From assembly GCA_938034445.1 (NCBI GenBank), contig CALHLD010000010.1, forward strand, positions 1 through 64,000: a stretch of DNA of 64,000 bases. The letters are read 5' to 3'. Within the stretch, counting starts at the first letter, position 1. The number at the start of each line of letters is the position of its first letter. Below, in pieces: positions 17,309 through 26,825 of this stretch. This DNA is from an uncultured archaeon. Lineage in GTDB: Archaea; Thermoproteota; Nitrososphaeria; JACIWG01. Both the position numbers and the translations under genes were made by a program. The notes beneath the pieces were generated by a model that did not search any database, was not told where the DNA came from, and worked only from the letters and a program-made list of their open reading frames with translations.

Positions 17309-17321
17309 ACCACTAAGTGGT
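17309..17321. promoter_or_regulatory. Palindrome ahead of the ESCRT-III gene
   Basis: ACCACTAAGTGGT, with 6-base arms and a central A, lies immediately upstream of the start codon of the minus-strand ESCRT-III gene. On that strand the bases between it and the ATG read AAGTGT. It could be an operator or a small hairpin covering the ribosome binding site. A second imperfect palindrome, GTTACCACGGTGAC, lies some 50 bases further upstream. Function is inferred from position only. Confidence 0.35.
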
Positions 17322-17490
17322 GGTTTAGACGCCTATCCAAAATAATGGATGTAACTGTAGCTTATGTTACCACGGTGACAAGGCAATTGGTGACAGTTTA
17401 TGGAAAAATTCGAATTAAACTCAATGTTATATTATATATTATTATGGTTGTAAGGAATTTTAATATACCATTGAATGAATGTACTATGTA

Positions 17491-17853
17491 ATGATTAAGA
17501 TAGAATATAAGCAGGTAATAGTAGTTAGAACTGACATACGTATGGGTAAAGGAAAGCTTGCAGTACAAGTCGCGCACGCTGCTGTCTCAGCATCAGAAAA
17601 TGCTAGAAAAAGTAGACCTGAATGGTATGATGAGTGGCTTAAATCGGGTCAGAAAAAGGCTGTTTTAAAGGTGTCCTCATTGGAGGAATTGATTGAATTA
17701 AAAAATAAGTGTGAATTTTTAGGTTTACCGTTTTCATTGATTGAGGATGCTGGTCTAACGCAACTTGAACCAGGAACAATTACTGCATTAGGTATAGGGC
17801 CGGCTCCAGAGCATATAATTGATTCAGTAACAGGCAAACTTAAACTATTTTGA
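17491..17853 (+). CDS. pth2: Peptidyl-tRNA hydrolase Pth2
   Basis: Releases tRNA from peptidyl-tRNAs that drop off the ribosome. The archaeal/eukaryotic Pth2 signatures are clear: [16 protein letters not shown] near the N-terminus (catalytic Lys and conserved Gln and His), [20 protein letters not shown], and [18 protein letters not shown] near the end. The 120 residues match the family. An in-frame ATG at 17479 adds four residues; ATG 17491 (MIKIEYKQ) fits the family better. Confidence 0.95.
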   Translation: MIKIEYKQVIVVRTDIRMGKGKLAVQVAHAAVSASENARKSRPEWYDEWLKSGQKKAVLKVSSLEELIELKNKCEFLGLPFSLIEDAGLTQLEPGTITALGIGPAPEHIIDSVTGKLKLF

Positions 17854-17857
17854 CATT

Positions 17858-17945
17858 CTCCACAACTTAAGCCAAGAACTTCCGGTTTGTCGCTCTTAAG
17901 GGTTCATCCTACTGAGTTCCGGGCTCTGTCAAGGTAGCTACATCT
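17858..17945 (+). other. Possible right-end remnant of an IS200/IS605-type element
   Basis: The gap after pth2 is unusually G+C-rich for this window and contains AACTTCCGG, GGTTCATCC and GAGTTCCGGG in order. As I recall, similar strings mark the 3' ends of archaeal IS605/IS1341-type elements, where the TnpB guide RNA is encoded. No tnpA or tnpB gene is present, so at most this is a scar. It could equally be an unrelated structured RNA. Confidence 0.22.
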
Positions 17946-17991
17946 GCTAACTTTTGTTAGTAAAAAATATAAATAGTATTTTCTTGAATGT

Positions 17992-18507
17992 ATGAACATG
18001 TCTTCTAAATTGATGAAGGAGGATATTGCTAAAATGTTTCTTTGTTCAAGTATTCTCGAAGAACGTGTTTTAAAAGCGTATCAGAGCCTTGCTGACCGCG
18101 TGATGGATAAGCGAGTGTCAAAACTTTTGGAGATAATGGTGCACGATGGTAGAAAACATTCTGTTTTACTAAAACTTTTAAGCGAAAGCATTGCAAAAGT
18201 CGACGTTAATGAAATCGAATGCGAAAAACTGTTTGGTGAATCATGGAAAATCGTAGACGATCTAGCAAAGGCTGAAGTATACAGTGTCCCAGAAAAAATG
18301 GATTTGGCTACCTTGATAAAGAAAATGGCTACTTTAGAAAGCTATGTGAGTGAAGAGTATATGACATCAGCTCATCTTGTTTTAACAAGAATGGCGGCAG
18401 AAGAAATTGGTTTACAACTTGATATAATAAAAGATTTTATAGACTGGATTATAGTGGATGAAGGAAGGCATGTGAAAATAGTGGAAATAATTTCAAAATT
18501 GACTTAA
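17992..18507 (+). CDS. Ferritin-like (rubrerythrin-type) protein
   Basis: 171 residues, all helical, with four-helix ferritin-like spacing of acidic and His residues. SSILEERVLKAYQSL is helix 1 with its Glu, MVHDGRKHSVLLKLL supplies D..KH, LESYVSEEYM supplies E..., and DEGRHVKIVEII is the final E..H pair. Such proteins bind a di-iron centre and act in peroxide or iron handling. Ligand spacing is somewhat unusual, so metal binding is likely but not certain. The start is ATG 17992 or ATG 17998. A TATA-like AAATATAAATA stretch lies 25-30 bases upstream. Confidence 0.7.
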   Translation: MNMSSKLMKEDIAKMFLCSSILEERVLKAYQSLADRVMDKRVSKLLEIMVHDGRKHSVLLKLLSESIAKVDVNEIECEKLFGESWKIVDDLAKAEVYSVPEKMDLATLIKKMATLESYVSEEYMTSAHLVLTRMAAEEIGLQLDIIKDFIDWIIVDEGRHVKIVEIISKLT

Positions 18508-18672
18508 AATAAAATTATGGAAGTTTAAACAATGAGTATCCAATCTTTAATCTATGAATAGAATTATATTTTCAAGCTCGTATAAAAAGCATATTTTTGT
18601 ATAATTGGATATTTTTATAATTATAGGTAGGATTATTGCATTATAAAAAAAATTTTGGGTTGTTAAAAATAT

Positions 18673-19452
18673 TTAGTCCCATGGAGGCCAGTACTCAGGG
18701 AACCATGTTAACTTATCGGGATACGCATATGCAAATATGTAATATGGGTTAAGGTAATAGTAGTCTTCAGGGTACCCTCTTAACTTTAAGGTATGTGTTT
18801 CTATTCTTCCAGTCGGAAGCCACTGACCATTTTCCCGATCAAATTCGTAAACTTGTCCTGTTAACTTTACTGTTAAACTTATATAATATACTGGTGGGCC
18901 ACTAGCACAAATATATGATCCACTTATTGTAGCCTTTGATCCATATACATCTTTTGCACTAATTTTAAAGACAACCTTTTCCCAATCAGCATAGTCTGGA
19001 CCGGACACAGGCCTTACAGTAAAGGAGCCCCCTCCAGAAACCCTATATTCTTCTTCCTGTGTTGGAGTCCAATAGCTCCAGCCCCCATCATCTTCTTCCC
19101 CTTCCACATACTTTAGGGTACCAAACACTATAGTTTCAACAAATTCACTTCCTTTTTCTAAATCATAGCCAGCAATTATATGAGATACTGCAAAAAGTTC
19201 GAAATCATTTAATCCAGCCTTTCCTACTGGAGGATCAAGGTCTCTTATAGCGAAAATCCATGCCTCATAGTATATTATTCTTCCCATAGGTGGTGGTTCG
19301 CTCTGTGCTACAGTATACTAATATGCATAAAAGAGTGTGTTAGGTCCGTATACTTCATTTAAGACACCATTCGCTATTGGTATGCTGCTAAACAATAAGA
19401 AGGATATTAATAGTGTGATAGACACAGAATACTTTAATTTTTTTATTCTCAT
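18673..19452 (-). pseudogene. Secreted protein interrupted by an in-frame TAG
   Basis: From ATG 19452 the minus strand encodes a signal peptide (RIKKLKYSVSITLLISFLLF, then SSIPIANG) and runs in frame to TAA at 18673. Codon 45 (19320-19318) is TAG, so 44 codons are cut off from 215. The mature part is rich in Tyr, Gly and Pro with beta-type strands (GGGSFTVRPVSGPDYADW, YYISLTVKLTGQVYEF) and ends PEYWPPWD. An ATG at 19287 could start a 204-residue cytosolic version, but the preserved signal peptide argues that the long form is ancestral. No family recognised. Confidence 0.6.
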
Positions 19453-19499
19453 AGCTTTAAGTTACAGCAGTTATTGTATTTAAGTATTTTATATTTTAA

Positions 19500-20507
19500 T
19501 TAATACATAAGTGAAAATATTAGTAGTATTAAATAATATAATGCTAATGTTGTGAAGATTTCCCTATTTTTCTCCGGCAAGTTCTTTTTGAATAACTTTT
19601 TTGTAGGATAGGTTAGAATTTTTGTAATCTTTTTGGGCAACGGTATTAAAAAGTTTGTTCTATCACGATATTGGATATATTCTATTCCATGATATTTTAT
19701 CATGTCTTTTTCTTCATATAATGCTAATGCTATAATTATCATTATCATGCTCAGCCATAGTAGGGGTGGTGGTGCAAAATATCCTCCTTTTGGAGGAGTA
19801 AAAATGTACTTGTCATATAATAGTAATGCATATGTCCATAGTATGAAACTTAAGTATTGTGGGTGCCGAGAGTATTTGTAGATTCCTGAAGTTATAATAT
19901 TTTGTTTGATGAATTTGTTGTAAAGCCAGGTTGCACATGCTAAAAAGAAGATTGTTGCACTTAATAATATTATTATGAAGAAGAATATGATGTCGAATAG
20001 ATTTGCTAAGTCTGTGTTGTTACTTAAAAAGCCAATAAAACCTACGACAAGTCTTATGATATCATAGGGTAAGTACACTATATCGCCTAGTTCGAATATA
20101 TTTTTTGCAAAATATATTTTTTCTGGCCATGTTTCTCCAGGAGATAATTCTATTATTGGAAGCCATAGAATTCTAAGGATACCGATACCTGCTAGAAAGA
20201 ACATTGTTGAAGCAAAGTAGCTGAATGTTGGAAGATATAATGCTAAAGAGCCAAGAAAAGAAATTTTTCTATTCTTTGAAACAAATCCTAAGACGATTAG
20301 GCTCAATGTAATTATTAAACCGAAGTATCCGATAGGTTTTATTGTTTCAATAAATTTTTCTGCATCCTGCCAGTTTAGACCATAATCAATAAACTGTTCT
20401 CTTAAAAACTCATTAACTAATATTGGAAGTTGTAGCGTAGAATATAGTATTGTAATTGCAAAAATTGCTGACAATATTATTGAATATAATATCAGATTCT
20501 TTTTCAT
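19500..20507 (-). CDS. Membrane methyltransferase, isoprenylcysteine/phospholipid type
   Basis: 335 residues with about eight hydrophobic segments. The C-terminal third carries the PEMT/ICMT-family signature: TSGIYKYSRHPQYLSFILW (the GxYxxxRHPxY motif), then EEKDMIKYHGIEYIQYRDR, the EE..L...G..Y..Y element that binds S-adenosylmethionine. The N-terminal 190 residues are extra membrane segments not needed for the core. The substrate (a lipid or a prenylated or thiol compound) cannot be inferred. The gene stands alone between the interrupted secreted protein and nrdJ. Confidence 0.8.
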   Translation of the reverse strand: MKKNLILYSIILSAIFAITILYSTLQLPILVNEFLREQFIDYGLNWQDAEKFIETIKPIGYFGLIITLSLIVLGFVSKNRKISFLGSLALYLPTFSYFASTMFFLAGIGILRILWLPIIELSPGETWPEKIYFAKNIFELGDIVYLPYDIIRLVVGFIGFLSNNTDLANLFDIIFFFIIILLSATIFFLACATWLYNKFIKQNIITSGIYKYSRHPQYLSFILWTYALLLYDKYIFTPPKGGYFAPPPLLWLSMIMIIIALALYEEKDMIKYHGIEYIQYRDRTNFLIPLPKKITKILTYPTKKLFKKNLPEKNREIFTTLALYYLILLIFSLMY

Positions 20508-20735
20508 ACTTGTATTTTTTTAAAGTAGTTTTATAATTCTATATTTTAGAACATATTCTTTTTTAGGAACAATGTTTTAAAAGAGAAGGTGACGTTATTT
20601 AAAGATTGGATTTATTGGAGCACCGACTTTTCTTCAAAATATATTGTAAGGTATGGATTTTAGGTCAAATCAGCAGGATTAACATCTATACTACTCACAA
20701 TTTTATAAATTGTGTTAATTTAGTAATTTTTTATT

Positions 20736-23378
20736 TTAGGATGTGGGGCATGCAACCCAACCACAATCAAGACACTTTATACACTCATCTTGGAAGATGA
20801 GATTTTTGCTTCCACATTCTTGACATGTTTCAAACTTTTTTCTCTCATGTGCTATGCTTCTTTCTTCTGTTAGGAGTTTAGGCTCCTCTAGTAACACGTG
20901 CTTTTTCACAGCTTCCTCAACAACTTTTTTGCCTAGTATGTTTGTTATGTCTATTCCCAAGTTTCTCATTATCTCTATTGTCTTGTTTTCTGTTAATGTA
21001 GTGTATGTGCCCTGTTTTTGTGATGGTGTAACAAGTACTTGAATACTTTTTGAAGTGTCCCGATATATTGTTAGACTCTTTAACCCTATCTTGTAGCTGA
21101 ACAAGTATGCTTTTTCGACATCTTCCACAGTAACCCATTTTGGCATGTTTACTGTCTTGCTTATTGATGCGCATACCCATGTCTGCGCCTCTGCTTGTGC
21201 CCTTATGTGATCCCACCATGGTATATCATATGCTACAAGGAACACTTTCCTAATTTCTTCTGGAATTTCTTCAATACCTTGTAGTGAGCCTCCGTTGTCA
21301 GCAACCTTTTTTAGAATCTTTTCATCATATAATCCCCTTTCTTTTAATGCTCTTTCGAATTCTATATCAACGTAAAAGAACTTTCCGACAGTAACCCTTT
21401 TTTCGTAAACTAGAGCAAACTGTGGTTCGATTCCAGATGAAACATCAAATATCATAGAGATTGATCCTGTTGGTGCAACAGTTGTCACTTCAGCATTTCT
21501 AATACCATGTGCTTTTATCCCTTCTAAAATCATGTTCCAATCTAGTGTCCAAATTTCTCTACGGTAAAAACCTTCAAATGGCATCTCTCCATCAACGTAA
21601 GCTGAATTCTTGTATAATGGAAACACACCCCTTTCTTTAGCCCGTTCAATTGAGGCTTTCATCGCATAATATGTTAAGTTTTCTGTTAATGTTCTAATAA
21701 AGGAGAAGCCTTCCTCACTATTATAGGGTATATTTAAGGCGAAGAGGGCGTCAGCTAAGCCCATAAAACCTAAACCAACTTTCCTACTACGTTTTGTATA
21801 CTCTTCAATCTTTTTTGTAGGATACTTGTTTACATCAACAATGTTATCGAGAAAATGTAGGGCTTTTACAACAGTTTCTCTAAATCCCTGCCAATCGAAA
21901 GTATTATCTTCCTTCACGAAAGCGTACACATTAATTGAACCGAGATTGCATGATTCGTAAGGATATAAAGGCTCTTCTCCACATGGGTTTGTCGTCCTTA
22001 TTTCACCCAATGCTTTTTTTAGAATATTTCTCCTATTGATGTGGTCTAAGAAGATTACTCCAGGGTCTCCTGTCCTCCAAGCCATTTCAGCAATTTGGTG
22101 GAAGAGCGACTTTGGGTTAACTTCTTTCCAAACCTTTCCGTCTCTCGGGTTTCTTAGTGGATATGGTTTTCCTTCTTCATAATATTTCCAGAAATCCGGT
22201 GTTATTAGGACTGAAAGGTTGTAGTTTGTAAGTTTCCCTTCCTCTCCTTTTGATGTAATGAATTTTTCGATGTCAGGATGCCATATTTCGAGTATACCCA
22301 TGTTTGCCCCTCTTCTTTTTCCACCTTGTTTGATGACATCTGTAACTTTATCGATTATTTGCATGAAGCTTGTTGGACCTGATGCTACTCCTCCTGTTGA
22401 GAATACTGTGTCACCTTCTGGCCTAAGTTTTGAAAAGTTTATTCCAACTCCTCCACCTGACTTGAAGATTAATGCAGCATCTTTTGCGGTATCCATGATA
22501 GAATCGATGCTATCTTCTACGTCTAGAACAAAGCATGCAGAAAGCTGACTTAATCTTGCACCTGCATTAAATAAAGTTGGAGAATTTGGGAGGAACCTTT
22601 TTTCAACCATTAAATTATAGTATTCTTGAAAATTTTGGTAGTATTTTTCAAACTTTCCTTCTAAAATCATGTTCCAAAATTTGTTCCATGGAATTTTCAT
22701 TTTGCCTGCATTATTTAATTCATCATATAATGTTTTCATTCTTTCAAGATGGTGTTTATTCCATTTGAATGCAAAACCATTACTATTTTTTCCTAAACCA
22801 ACCTTGTTACTCCATTCCTCAAAATTAAATTGTTCAAAGGGATGGGGTGATAGTGTTTCTTCCTTTGAAAAAACTTCTTCATCGTATAATATGTCGGGTA
22901 TGACGACTAATGCTGCAACACGTTTAAACATTCCCTTGGGATCTTCTATAAGTTTACCTTCTTCATTTCTTAAAAGATATCTTGAAACAATAAGCCTTAT
23001 GGCATTCAAACTTAATTTCTTATCGACTTCGTCAACATAATCCTTTTCAAGTAAAATCATCTTTTCCTTTCTAATATTCTCCCTCTCCCTTCTGTATAGA
23101 ATATAGGCTTTAGCAACCTCATATAGACCATATTTTACAAGAGCTAACTCAACTATATCCTGTATTTCTTCTACATGAGGGTATGTTTCAGCTTCTCCAA
23201 ATTTTTCATTAATAACTTTTAAAACATGCTGTACAACTTTCTTCAAACTTTCTTTATTATATTTTCCAACACTTACCATAGCCTTTTTTACAGCATTCTC
23301 TATTCTAGATGCATCAAAATCGACAACACGTCCATCCCGCTTAACAACTTTTTTTACTCTAGGTACTGGATACGCCAA
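20736..23378 (-). CDS. nrdJ: B12-dependent ribonucleoside reductase (class II)
   Basis: Makes deoxyribonucleotides with adenosylcobalamin. An N-terminal ATP-cone (VKKVVKRDGRVVDFDASRIE, then about 90 residues) allows allosteric control. The barrel carries NSPTLFNAGA, KSGGGVGINFSKLRPEGD and TTNPCGEEPLYPYESCNLG near residue 460, which holds the N-x-C-x-E catalytic site. APTGSISMIFDVSSGIEP is the loop near the C-terminus of the barrel. The C-terminus is a zinc ribbon (CQECG ... CIKCLDCGWVACP). 880 residues without an intein is the expected size. The start is TTG 23378 before GCGTATCC. ThyX lies just upstream on the same strand. Confidence 0.95.
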   Translation of the reverse strand: MAYPVPRVKKVVKRDGRVVDFDASRIENAVKKAMVSVGKYNKESLKKVVQHVLKVINEKFGEAETYPHVEEIQDIVELALVKYGLYEVAKAYILYRRERENIRKEKMILLEKDYVDEVDKKLSLNAIRLIVSRYLLRNEEGKLIEDPKGMFKRVAALVVIPDILYDEEVFSKEETLSPHPFEQFNFEEWSNKVGLGKNSNGFAFKWNKHHLERMKTLYDELNNAGKMKIPWNKFWNMILEGKFEKYYQNFQEYYNLMVEKRFLPNSPTLFNAGARLSQLSACFVLDVEDSIDSIMDTAKDAALIFKSGGGVGINFSKLRPEGDTVFSTGGVASGPTSFMQIIDKVTDVIKQGGKRRGANMGILEIWHPDIEKFITSKGEEGKLTNYNLSVLITPDFWKYYEEGKPYPLRNPRDGKVWKEVNPKSLFHQIAEMAWRTGDPGVIFLDHINRRNILKKALGEIRTTNPCGEEPLYPYESCNLGSINVYAFVKEDNTFDWQGFRETVVKALHFLDNIVDVNKYPTKKIEEYTKRSRKVGLGFMGLADALFALNIPYNSEEGFSFIRTLTENLTYYAMKASIERAKERGVFPLYKNSAYVDGEMPFEGFYRREIWTLDWNMILEGIKAHGIRNAEVTTVAPTGSISMIFDVSSGIEPQFALVYEKRVTVGKFFYVDIEFERALKERGLYDEKILKKVADNGGSLQGIEEIPEEIRKVFLVAYDIPWWDHIRAQAEAQTWVCASISKTVNMPKWVTVEDVEKAYLFSYKIGLKSLTIYRDTSKSIQVLVTPSQKQGTYTTLTENKTIEIMRNLGIDITNILGKKVVEEAVKKHVLLEEPKLLTEERSIAHERKKFETCQECGSKNLIFQDECIKCLDCGWVACPTS

Positions 23379-23500
23379 AGCTAAACACTAACAATAGTAA
23401 CAAATATAATGTTTTTAAAACTTACCTATTAATAAACTCACGCTAAAAATAAGACTTATATTCCCAAACCTAATATAGTTGAATGTTTTAAAACTAAAAT

Positions 23501-24313
23501 TTATAGCTTTACTATTAAAGCTTTCACGATATGTTCTAATTCAAATTTTTCTAGATTTAGCTCAAAAACTTTTCCAGAATCAAGTTTTTCAAAGTCATTT
23601 CTTTGTTCGTCAACTATGTTTTTTAATTTTTCTAGCTTCAATAGAGTTGCCTTAGAATTTTTTGCAGGCGCATCAAATGTTGAAAAAATGTTTGGTGCAA
23701 TAAGATAGGATAGTGCAAGCATCGTCCAGCATACATCCCTTATCTCCCATTGTGCCGAAGGATCACATCTTAGACTGTATATGTGCCTTAATTCTCTTGG
23801 ATTTGCGGTCAAAGTTATGTTGGTCACGGTAGCATTGGGTAATAGGAATCTTGCATCCTCTTTGTTCACCTTATCTAAGAGTATTTTATAATATTCTGCT
23901 GATATTCTCATGAAATCGTCGTAGGATAAATTTAATTTAGAGTCACCTAATTTTATTTTTGCTCTGAAGTCTTTTATTGACGGTGGTGTAATATACCATT
24001 TTCCTTCACCTTCTATGTTCACATGCCTTTGGCTTTGTTGAGAGAAGCTTGCCATTCTATGTCTAACAAGTTGATGTGTTAAAACTCTACTGACTCCTTG
24101 TAGAGAAAAGGTTAAGACACCATGTTCTAATACACTATAATGTCCAAGTTCAACTGCTTTATTAATCAGTTTCTCTACCATGAATTGTGTAAAATTTTCT
24201 TGATCAAGATAAAGTTCGTGAGCAGCCTTGCTTGAATAGCAGCTTCTCATAGCCGCGGCACATAGCCTTTCAATTTTTGGAGTATATGACATTAAGCAAA
24301 CTTTTGTATCCAT
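23501..24313 (-). CDS. thyX: Flavin-dependent thymidylate synthase
   Basis: Methylates dUMP with methylene-tetrahydrofolate and FAD. The ThyX motif RHRMASFSQQSQR is at residues 84-96. SVLEHGVLTFSLQGVSR precedes it, and RELRHIYSLRCDPSAQWEIR is the substrate and flavin-binding region. 270 residues is normal. The gene precedes nrdJ on the same strand with a 122-base gap, so both DNA-precursor enzymes could share regulation, though each may have its own promoter. Confidence 0.96.
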   Translation of the reverse strand: MDTKVCLMSYTPKIERLCAAAMRSCYSSKAAHELYLDQENFTQFMVEKLINKAVELGHYSVLEHGVLTFSLQGVSRVLTHQLVRHRMASFSQQSQRHVNIEGEGKWYITPPSIKDFRAKIKLGDSKLNLSYDDFMRISAEYYKILLDKVNKEDARFLLPNATVTNITLTANPRELRHIYSLRCDPSAQWEIRDVCWTMLALSYLIAPNIFSTFDAPAKNSKATLLKLEKLKNIVDEQRNDFEKLDSGKVFELNLEKFELEHIVKALIVKL

Positions 24314-24371
24314 AACATAATTCTAGCCTATTTTTAAAATTATAAACTTTTGGAGTTATTCCGGATTCTTT

Positions 24372-25691
24372 TTAAACTTTTATTCCTGCTTTATCATTTA
24401 CTCTCTTTAAGTTGATGCAATATGTAGGATATAATATTGTTCGAACGCTTATCTTATTTCTAAAATTTTTTATAAGGCTTTCCTCTTCCTCAAAAGCCCA
24501 TTTTGTTAAACTAAATAGTTCTTCTTTTCCAACCTTTTTATCCAGATACAAACTTATAATCCAATTTGTGTGAGCTATTATTTTCTTTTGTACCTCATTT
24601 TTAGATTTTAGGAAGACTCTCATATTATATCTATAATCTGTTTGAATCATTCTATGAATTTGTTCATGTACCCACCAATATGAGTTGCTATCAAACTTGT
24701 TTGTAGGCTTCTTTCCTAAATCCGGTAATCCTGTTTCAAAAAATATTGGCTTAAATAGGCTCATGCAAGGTAATGATGTTCCAGTAAACCAATGGATTTG
24801 CATTTTATCGCTAATCTGTGATATTTGGGATGAAGCAGTTTGAGATGGTCTCGTTAACCCTCCATAGTGCATGCATATGTCTCTCATGGAACCTTTTTCT
24901 GGGCTAAAAGGCTTTTTATTATGGACATTTAATATGCTAATAATGTATTCTAGGTTAATTTTTCCTTCCTTTTCTTTAAGCATTTTATAGGTGAATGTTC
25001 TCCTTTCTTTACCGTGAGCAAAATAGGTATAGAATCTATCTGAATAGCATTTAGCAAAACTAAAGTCTTTATCATCTTTACACCATTTCTTTTCAATCGC
25101 GTGTTCTATAACATTTTTTGATGCAAGATCCCAATCTTTGTCGATTGTTAGCGCATTCGAAATACTATATACTGTCTCAATCTTTTTTGCAACCCAATAT
25201 TTACCTGCAGTTTCAATAACCCATGCCTCTTTCTTATCCATGATGACAAATGAATTATGATATAATAACTTACGTTCGTAACTTCCACTACCACCCTGTC
25301 CATATTCTTCAATAACGGCAATTATAAAGTCAAGAGCTTCTCTAGAATTTTTTGTCCTCTCCAACGCAAGTCTAATAATGTCCATACCTAAGATTCCAAC
25401 CTCATTATAAGGTTCTTTAGTAAACACTGCAGTATTACCGATAACAAGTCCATGCTCGTTAGCTCCCATTTCTGCACCCCACATCCACCATGGTCTTGAA
25501 ATGATAATCGAATATGTTTCCCTTACTTGGGGAAACTCTACATATGTAAGCTTCATCTTTTCTTCTTCATGCTGTTGTCTAGGATAAAACTCTATAACTT
25601 GCGCCTCATTTGGGTCTCTATCACTGTTTTTAGCAAATATCATTTCACCATTTTCAGTCACTGAGGAAGTAGCTACCAGTATATCACACAT
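24372..25691 (-). CDS. Peptidase C69 / secernin-family Ntn hydrolase
   Basis: Predicted dipeptidase or amidase with an N-terminal nucleophile. I choose ATG 25691 so that Cys is residue 2 (MCDILVATSSVTENG); the TTG at 25697 would bury the Cys. GEMIFAKNSDRDPNEAQ, WWMWGAEMGANEHGLVIGN and GSYERKLLYHNSFVIMD follow the family, as does CMHYGGLTRPSQTASSQ. About 439 residues matches archaeal members. It lies 57 bases after the PPC-domain gene on the same strand, so both could be one transcript. Confidence 0.85.
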   Translation of the reverse strand: MCDILVATSSVTENGEMIFAKNSDRDPNEAQVIEFYPRQQHEEEKMKLTYVEFPQVRETYSIIISRPWWMWGAEMGANEHGLVIGNTAVFTKEPYNEVGILGMDIIRLALERTKNSREALDFIIAVIEEYGQGGSGSYERKLLYHNSFVIMDKKEAWVIETAGKYWVAKKIETVYSISNALTIDKDWDLASKNVIEHAIEKKWCKDDKDFSFAKCYSDRFYTYFAHGKERRTFTYKMLKEKEGKINLEYIISILNVHNKKPFSPEKGSMRDICMHYGGLTRPSQTASSQISQISDKMQIHWFTGTSLPCMSLFKPIFFETGLPDLGKKPTNKFDSNSYWWVHEQIHRMIQTDYRYNMRVFLKSKNEVQKKIIAHTNWIISLYLDKKVGKEELFSLTKWAFEEEESLIKNFRNKISVRTILYPTYCINLKRVNDKAGIKV

Positions 25692-25748
25692 ACTCAAATA
25701 GATTTGATGATAAAATAAATAAATTTTTAAAAATAATGAATTAGCCGA

Positions 25749-26234
25749 CTATGCAAAAAGTTGAAAGGTTTTTGTTTCCGTGTCAAACCCTTTTTTCATT
25801 AATATACTCTCTATTTCTATAATCACTATTTCAGCGAAACCGAATATTGTGCAACCTTCAATTACATGCCCACCTACAACTTGAATACTTGTGCCATTAT
25901 AATAAGAAAGAGTTGCATGAAGATGTACCGAAGGTTTGTCCTCAATAAGAGAAATATTTCCAGACAAAGAAAGAATTTCTAGAGGCCCATCAAACGAAAC
26001 TATAATCCTATGCTCATCCGAAATGGGAAACTTTTCAGGAAAAATTTTAACGTTTCTAATACGAGCTTTTTCAAGTAATCCCACTCCTGAAATTATGACA
26101 CCAGCTTTTATCTCATTTTCTTCAACAATTTTCTTTAAAGACAGAAGCAAATCGTTTCCTGTCTTTAATCTGGCGACTAAAATCTTACCTGCAGTACCAA
26201 ATCTATAAATGGGATCATTAATCAAAGTTCTCAC
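25749..26234 (-). CDS. PPC (DUF296) domain protein
   Basis: 161 residues forming one PPC domain (plants and prokaryotes conserved). GDLLLSLKKIVEEN-type helix and IKAGVIISGVGLLEKARI start the fold. PSVHLHATLSYYNG and VVGGHVIEGCTIFGFAEIVI are the trimer-forming signature with the His positions. Prokaryotic PPC proteins bind metal or nucleotides in some cases; the role is generally unknown. The start is GTG 26234. It is followed by the secernin-like peptidase gene. A second protein with PPC-like strings is found at 55120-56040. Confidence 0.8.
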   Translation of the reverse strand: MRTLINDPIYRFGTAGKILVARLKTGNDLLLSLKKIVEENEIKAGVIISGVGLLEKARIRNVKIFPEKFPISDEHRIIVSFDGPLEILSLSGNISLIEDKPSVHLHATLSYYNGTSIQVVGGHVIEGCTIFGFAEIVIIEIESILMKKGFDTETKTFQLFA

Positions 26235-26334
26235 ACCAATTGATTAGCTTAAAGGAATAAAAAAACTTAATTTTTAGTAAAAAAATTAATACTTTTATAC
26301 AAAGAAGATTATTACTTATTATGAGGTAGATACG

Positions 26335-26736
26335 TTGAATGTTGCAGAATTAGTTGTTGGATTAATCACATCCATTATTTTTGGAGCGATTATTGGTTTA
26401 GAAAGGGAGATTACTCATAAGCCTGCTGGATTAAGAACACATATGCTAGTTTGCCTTGGTTCATGCCTTTTCACCATTGTATCTTTAAAGTTTGGAATGG
26501 ATCCTGCAAGAATTGCTTCTGGAATTGTTACGGGAATCGGCTTTATAGGTGCTGGAACAATAATTGCTGAGCAGGGAAAAGTTGTTGGGATAACGACTGC
26601 AGCAAGTTTATGGGTTACAGCTGCTATAGGCTTAACAATAGGTATGGGTGAGTACATATTAGCTGGAGTGTCAACATTACTAGTTTTTCTTATATTAACT
26701 TCAAAAATCATTTCAAAAAAGCTATTTAATCTTTAG
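26335..26736 (+). CDS. MgtC/SapB family membrane protein
   Basis: 133 residues with four transmembrane stretches. GAIIGLEREITHKPAGLRTHMLVCLGSCLF is split here as GAIIGLEREITHKPAGL and RTHMLVCLGSC and is the MgtC family hallmark. Further signs are GIVTGIGFIGAGTII and GITTAASLWVTAAIGLTIGM. Only the membrane domain is present; the cytosolic ACT-like tail of Salmonella MgtC is absent, which is common. Members influence ATP synthase or phosphate and magnesium balance. The start is TTG 26335, the only codon that includes the full first helix. It is a stand-alone gene. Confidence 0.9.
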   Translation: MNVAELVVGLITSIIFGAIIGLEREITHKPAGLRTHMLVCLGSCLFTIVSLKFGMDPARIASGIVTGIGFIGAGTIIAEQGKVVGITTAASLWVTAAIGLTIGMGEYILAGVSTLLVFLILTSKIISKKLFNL

Positions 26737-26825
26737 CGATTTTTCATAGTTCATAAGGTTGAACGTATATTAATTTCTTTTGTGGCCACATTATATTTAT
26801 AGTATAGGATTAAAGAGTGATAAGC

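Noticed and set aside
21430-21445. GGTTCGATTCC, which looks like a tRNA T-loop
   Set aside because: It lies inside nrdJ in a conserved coding segment with no flanking tRNA arms.
20736-23378. An intein in the ribonucleotide reductase
   Set aside because: The 880-residue protein runs through all expected motifs without an insert, and no splicing motifs are seen.
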